From: CAZPDM01 sp964585305
GTDB taxonomy: Bacteria; Planctomycetota; Uabimicrobiia; Uabimicrobiales; JABWCH01
Direction: 5' to 3'
NCBI GenBank assembly: GCA_964585305.1
Contig: CAZPDM010000002.1
Location: forward strand, 27,339 to 91,338
Length of the DNA stretch: 64,000 nucleotides
Shown: positions 61,626 to 64,000 of the stretch, piece by piece
How positions within the stretch are numbered: the stretch's first letter is position 1
How the letters are laid out: the number at the start of each line of letters is the position of its first letter
Made by a program: the position numbers and the translations under genes
Notes under the pieces: model-generated
Told to the model about the DNA's origin: nothing
The model's input: only the letters and a program-made list of their open reading frames with translations
Database searches by the model: none

Positions 61626-63086
61626 ATGAGTGAACATCCGATGACTGCTAAAATTTTAGCAAGATTTACTGAAATTACTCAAGTTCCCAGAAAATCTAAA
61701 CAAGAAGAGAAAATTTGCGAATGGCTAAAAAATTGGGCAGCAAAAAATAACTTTCAAACTAAAACAGATAAAGTAAACAATCTAGTTATTTTAGTTCCCG
61801 GGACTCCTGGTTTTGAAAAAGCTCCTACTCTTGTTCTGCAAGGCCACATGGATATGGTATGCGAAAAAACACCAGATTCTCCTATCGATCCAAGCAAAGA
61901 TGCCTTAAAACTTTTGCAAGACGGAGAATGGCTCAAAGCAGATCGTACCACCCTTGGTGCAGATAATGGTATTGCAATTGCTATTGCAACAGTACTTGCT
62001 GAATCAAAAGATGTTTCACATCCTCCATTAGAACTGCTCTTTACTGTTGATGAAGAAACAGGTCTCACAGGTGCTAACGCATTGGAATCTGATTTCCTTA
62101 CAGGCAAGCTATTGCTTAATTTAGACAGCGAAGATGAAGGTGTGTTTACTGTTGGTTGTGCTGGTGGTAAAACATCTCGAATTACCCTTCCATTAAATAT
62201 GGCTCCCGTACCAGCTACACATAAGGCTTATAATGTAGTTGTGGGTGATTTAAAAGGCGGACATTCTGGCGTAGATATTCATTGTGAACGTGCAAATGCT
62301 ATTCAAGTTTTATGTCGTAGTCTTTATGATTTGGAAAAAATTGGCGGTTTAATGATCGCTGATCTAAAAGGCGGATCTGCACACAATGCTATTCCACGCG
62401 ATTCAAGTGGTGTTATTTTCTTAGCTGAAAAAGATTTTGAAAAAGCTCAAAAATCCGTAGAAAAAATGGAAAAAGTTCTTAGAGTGGAATACGCAAATAC
62501 AGATCCAAACTTGAAAATTACCATTCAACCTTCTACAACAGTATTTGCAGAAGCCACAACTCCAGAATCAAGCAAAAAACTTGTAAATTTCGTTCTTGCT
62601 ATCCCACACGGTGTAGCGGCAATGTCAACAGAACTTAAAGGCTTGGTAGAAACTTCTGATAATCTTGCAACTATTGCGATTGCAGATCGCAAATTACAAA
62701 TCGTTACCAGCCAACGTAGTGCAGTAATGAGTCGTTTGGAATCAATGACTACACGTATTGAAAGTCTTGTTCAGGTTGCTGGTGGTGAAATTCAACATAA
62801 CGAAGGTTATCCATCTTGGGCACCTAATATGAAATCCCCACTTTTAGCCCGTTGCATAGAAGTTTACAAAAATACTATGCACAAAGAACCCAAAGTTGAA
62901 GCTATTCATGCAGGGCTAGAATGTGGTATTATTGGTAGTAAATATCCTGGAATGGATATGATTTCTTTTGGCCCAACTATTAAAAATCCACACTCTCCCG
63001 ATGAACGTTTGCATGTTCCTAGCGTTGGCCTGATTTGGGATTTTCTGGTTGCTTTAGGCCAATCATACGGTAAAAATATTGTTTAA
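61626..63086 (+). CDS. pepD: Aminoacyl-histidine dipeptidase (PepD, M20C)
   Basis: 486 residues. Cytosolic metallopeptidase that cleaves Xaa-His and other dipeptides. Seen: VLQGHMDMV (metal His/Asp), RTTLGADNGIAIA, VDEETGLTGA (catalytic Glu), LNLDSEDEG and GGHSGVDIHCERANA dimerisation region, and the C-terminal metal His in PHSPDERLHV. Full length. AAGGAATTTCC before the ATG. Followed by a terminator and the tRNA cluster. Confidence 0.95.
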   Translation: MSEHPMTAKILARFTEITQVPRKSKQEEKICEWLKNWAAKNNFQTKTDKVNNLVILVPGTPGFEKAPTLVLQGHMDMVCEKTPDSPIDPSKDALKLLQDGEWLKADRTTLGADNGIAIAIATVLAESKDVSHPPLELLFTVDEETGLTGANALESDFLTGKLLLNLDSEDEGVFTVGCAGGKTSRITLPLNMAPVPATHKAYNVVVGDLKGGHSGVDIHCERANAIQVLCRSLYDLEKIGGLMIADLKGGSAHNAIPRDSSGVIFLAEKDFEKAQKSVEKMEKVLRVEYANTDPNLKITIQPSTTVFAEATTPESSKKLVNFVLAIPHGVAAMSTELKGLVETSDNLATIAIADRKLQIVTSQRSAVMSRLESMTTRIESLVQVAGGEIQHNEGYPSWAPNMKSPLLARCIEVYKNTMHKEPKVEAIHAGLECGIIGSKYPGMDMISFGPTIKNPHSPDERLHVPSVGLIWDFLVALGQSYGKNIV

Positions 63087-63095
63087 GATTTAAAC

Positions 63096-63126
63096 AAAAA
63101 AATGGCGTAGATTTACGCCATTTTTT
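63096..63126 (+). terminator. Intrinsic terminator after pepD
   Basis: Stem AAAATGGCGTA/TACGCCATTTT with a T-run. Confidence 0.88.
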
Positions 63127-63188
63127 ATTTATATAACATCTTATTTTTCAATAGATTAAAATAATTGTAAAAAAAAGATAAAAAAATC

Positions 63189-63217
63189 TTGACAAACTTT
63201 ATAAATTATGCTACAAT
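63189..63217 (+). promoter_or_regulatory. Promoter of the tRNA cluster
   Basis: TTGACA at 63189-63194 and TACAAT at 63212-63217, spacing 17, about 20 nt before the first tRNA. Confidence 0.85.
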
Positions 63218-63236
63218 ATCTCTCCATAAAGTCAAG

Positions 63237-63310
<74 letters not shown>

Positions 63311-63323
63311 TAAATTTCAATCT

Positions 63324-63400
63324 GGGGTCGTAGCTCAATTGGTTAGAGTTCTGGACTGTCGATCCAGTGGTTGCGGGTTCGAGCCCCGTCGACCTCGCCA
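63324..63400 (+). tRNA. tRNA-Asp (anticodon GTC), copy 1
   Basis: Acceptor stem GGGGTCG/CGACCTC, anticodon arm CTGGA-CTGTCGA-TCCAG, T loop GGGTTCGAGCCC, discriminator G followed by an encoded CCA. Confidence 0.95.
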
Positions 63401-63443
63401 GATTTCAACAGATTGGCTTTATTGCTTTTATTTCATTCCCAAT

Positions 63444-63617
63444 GGGGTCGTAGCTCAATTGGTTAGAGTTCTGGACTGTCGATCCAGTGGTTGCGGGNNN
63501 NNNNNNNNNNNNNNNNNNNNNNNNNNNNNNNNNNNNNNNNNNNNNNNNNNNNNNNNNNNNNNNNNNNNNNNNNNNNNNNNNNNNNNNNNNNNNNNNNTTC
63601 GAGCCCCGTCGACCTCG
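63444..63617 (+). tRNA. tRNA-Asp (anticodon GTC), copy 2, interrupted by an assembly gap
   Basis: Identical to copy 1 up to GCGGG, then 100 N, then TTCGAGCCCCG and the acceptor end. It reads as one complete tRNA if the gap is removed, or as the edges of two copies with more tRNA-Asp genes lost in the gap. CCA is not encoded here (GTCA follows). Confidence 0.75.
63498..63597. other. Assembly gap (100 N) within tRNA-Asp
   Basis: Exactly 100 N, placed inside a repeated tRNA sequence; the length is a filler. Confidence 0.98.
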
Positions 63618-63624
63618 TCAAATT

Positions 63625-63665
63625 AAAAAAAGCGGACAGATTTATATATCTGTCCGCTTTTTTTT
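63625..63665 (+). terminator. Terminator of the tRNA cluster
   Basis: Stem AAAGCGGACAGA/TCTGTCCGCTTT with a long T-run. Confidence 0.9.
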
Positions 63666-63723
63666 GTTTTAAAATTTTTTATAAAAAAATCATTCCTTAA
63701 AATTTTTTAACAATTGATCTTTC

Positions 63724-63954
63724 TTGGTGTTAAATCTGAATTGCCATCTTTGCTTATTTTTTTTTATTTTTTTTATTTTGACAATGTTATGCAAATTTTA
63801 TATTTTAAATTATATTGACATAAATAATACCAATGATAAATTTTTTTTAAGTCTAAAAAAAATATACTATTTGCTTAAAAATACGAAATATGTATTTGAT
63901 ATAAAAGAAAAACCAGATACCATAGTAACCATAGTAGTATCTATTAAAGGATAG
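63724..63954 (+). CDS. Doubtful small hydrophobic ORF
   Basis: A 76-codon frame from a TTG without a ribosome-binding site. The N-terminal half is hydrophobic (LCLFFFIFFILTML), the rest AT-driven Lys/Asn/Ile-rich sequence. It could be a small membrane protein, but base composition alone may explain it. A possible next gene begins at TTG 63959 after AAAGGATAG and runs off the window. Confidence 0.25.
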   Translation: MVLNLNCHLCLFFFIFFILTMLCKFYILNYIDINNTNDKFFLSLKKIYYLLKNTKYVFDIKEKPDTIVTIVVSIKG

Positions 63955-64000
63955 TTTTTTGAAACAAGAATATTTAGAATATACAAAAAGAGAATATATC

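Noticed and set aside
63444..63617. Broken tRNA-Asp pseudogene
   Set aside because: The interruption is an assembly gap, and both halves match the intact copy exactly.

Overview
The window is strongly AT-rich bacterial chromosome, probably a metagenome scaffold, because it carries three gaps of exactly 100 N, all in repeats. The best guess is a Planctomycetota/PVC-type bacterium. This rests on several gene types occurring together: five Hanks-type Ser/Thr kinases (two with FHA domains, one fused to a response-regulator receiver), three PEP-CTERM proteins plus an exosortase-associated O-antigen-ligase-like protein, a gingipain-like C25 peptidase, a dynamin-like GTPase, and split type II secretion/type IV pilus modules. 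No rRNA is present, so the taxonomic call is inference.

Layout. 1-8.3 kb: end of a polysaccharide ABC exporter ATPase, a ferritin-like protein, two FHA kinases around a YggS protein, then fmt and a HIT hydrolase. 8.4-12.3 kb: a PEP-CTERM protein, then a macrodomain-like/helical protein paired with a divergent nicotinamidase. 12.4-20.2 kb: an RluD-type pseudouridine synthase, a fused STAS/zinc-ribbon/HATPase regulator, a response regulator, two more kinases, a PLP enzyme and a coiled-coil protein. 20.3-21.4 kb: a small gene split by an ORF-less group II intron. 21.5-30.8 kb: a type II secretion/type IV pilus operon region (ATPase, platform protein, two pseudopilins, lipoprotein, PilP/GspC-like protein, secretin, PilT). 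31-39.9 kb: argF, a subtilase, a dynamin-like GTPase, pilM, HPr behind a structured leader, and a PEP-CTERM protein. 39.9-50.7 kb: an OmpR-type regulator, a FloA pair, a uridine-kinase-like gene, a receiver-kinase fusion, tsaB, second pilC/pilT-like genes and an EF-G paralogue. 51-57 kb: a PEP-CTERM protein, a structured repeat locus, a large exported protein and the C25 peptidase. 57-64 kb: an anti-sigma-like zinc-finger operon ending in a 13-residue-repeat secreted protein, the ligase, pepD, a tRNA-Val/tRNA-Asp cluster and an unclear AT-rich end.

Genes working together. GspE, GspF, pseudopilins, secretin and PilM are parts of one envelope machine. PEP-CTERM proteins, the exosortase-A-type ligase and the polysaccharide ABC exporter point to a glycosylated cell surface. 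FHA kinases, receiver proteins and STAS/HATPase partner switching form a dense signalling layer.

Strongest unusual observations: (1) a group II intron of about 859 nt placed one base after a start codon, whose removal restores an 82-codon reading frame exactly; (2) a shared leader in two unrelated genes where a hairpin separates a strong Shine-Dalgarno from the ATG, giving normal spacing only when folded; (3) a dispersed intergenic repeat that in one copy lies inside a 215-nt region closed by a long inverted repeat; (4) a macrodomain-like gene next to a nicotinamidase-like gene; (5) a STAS domain and a HATPase domain fused in one chain.
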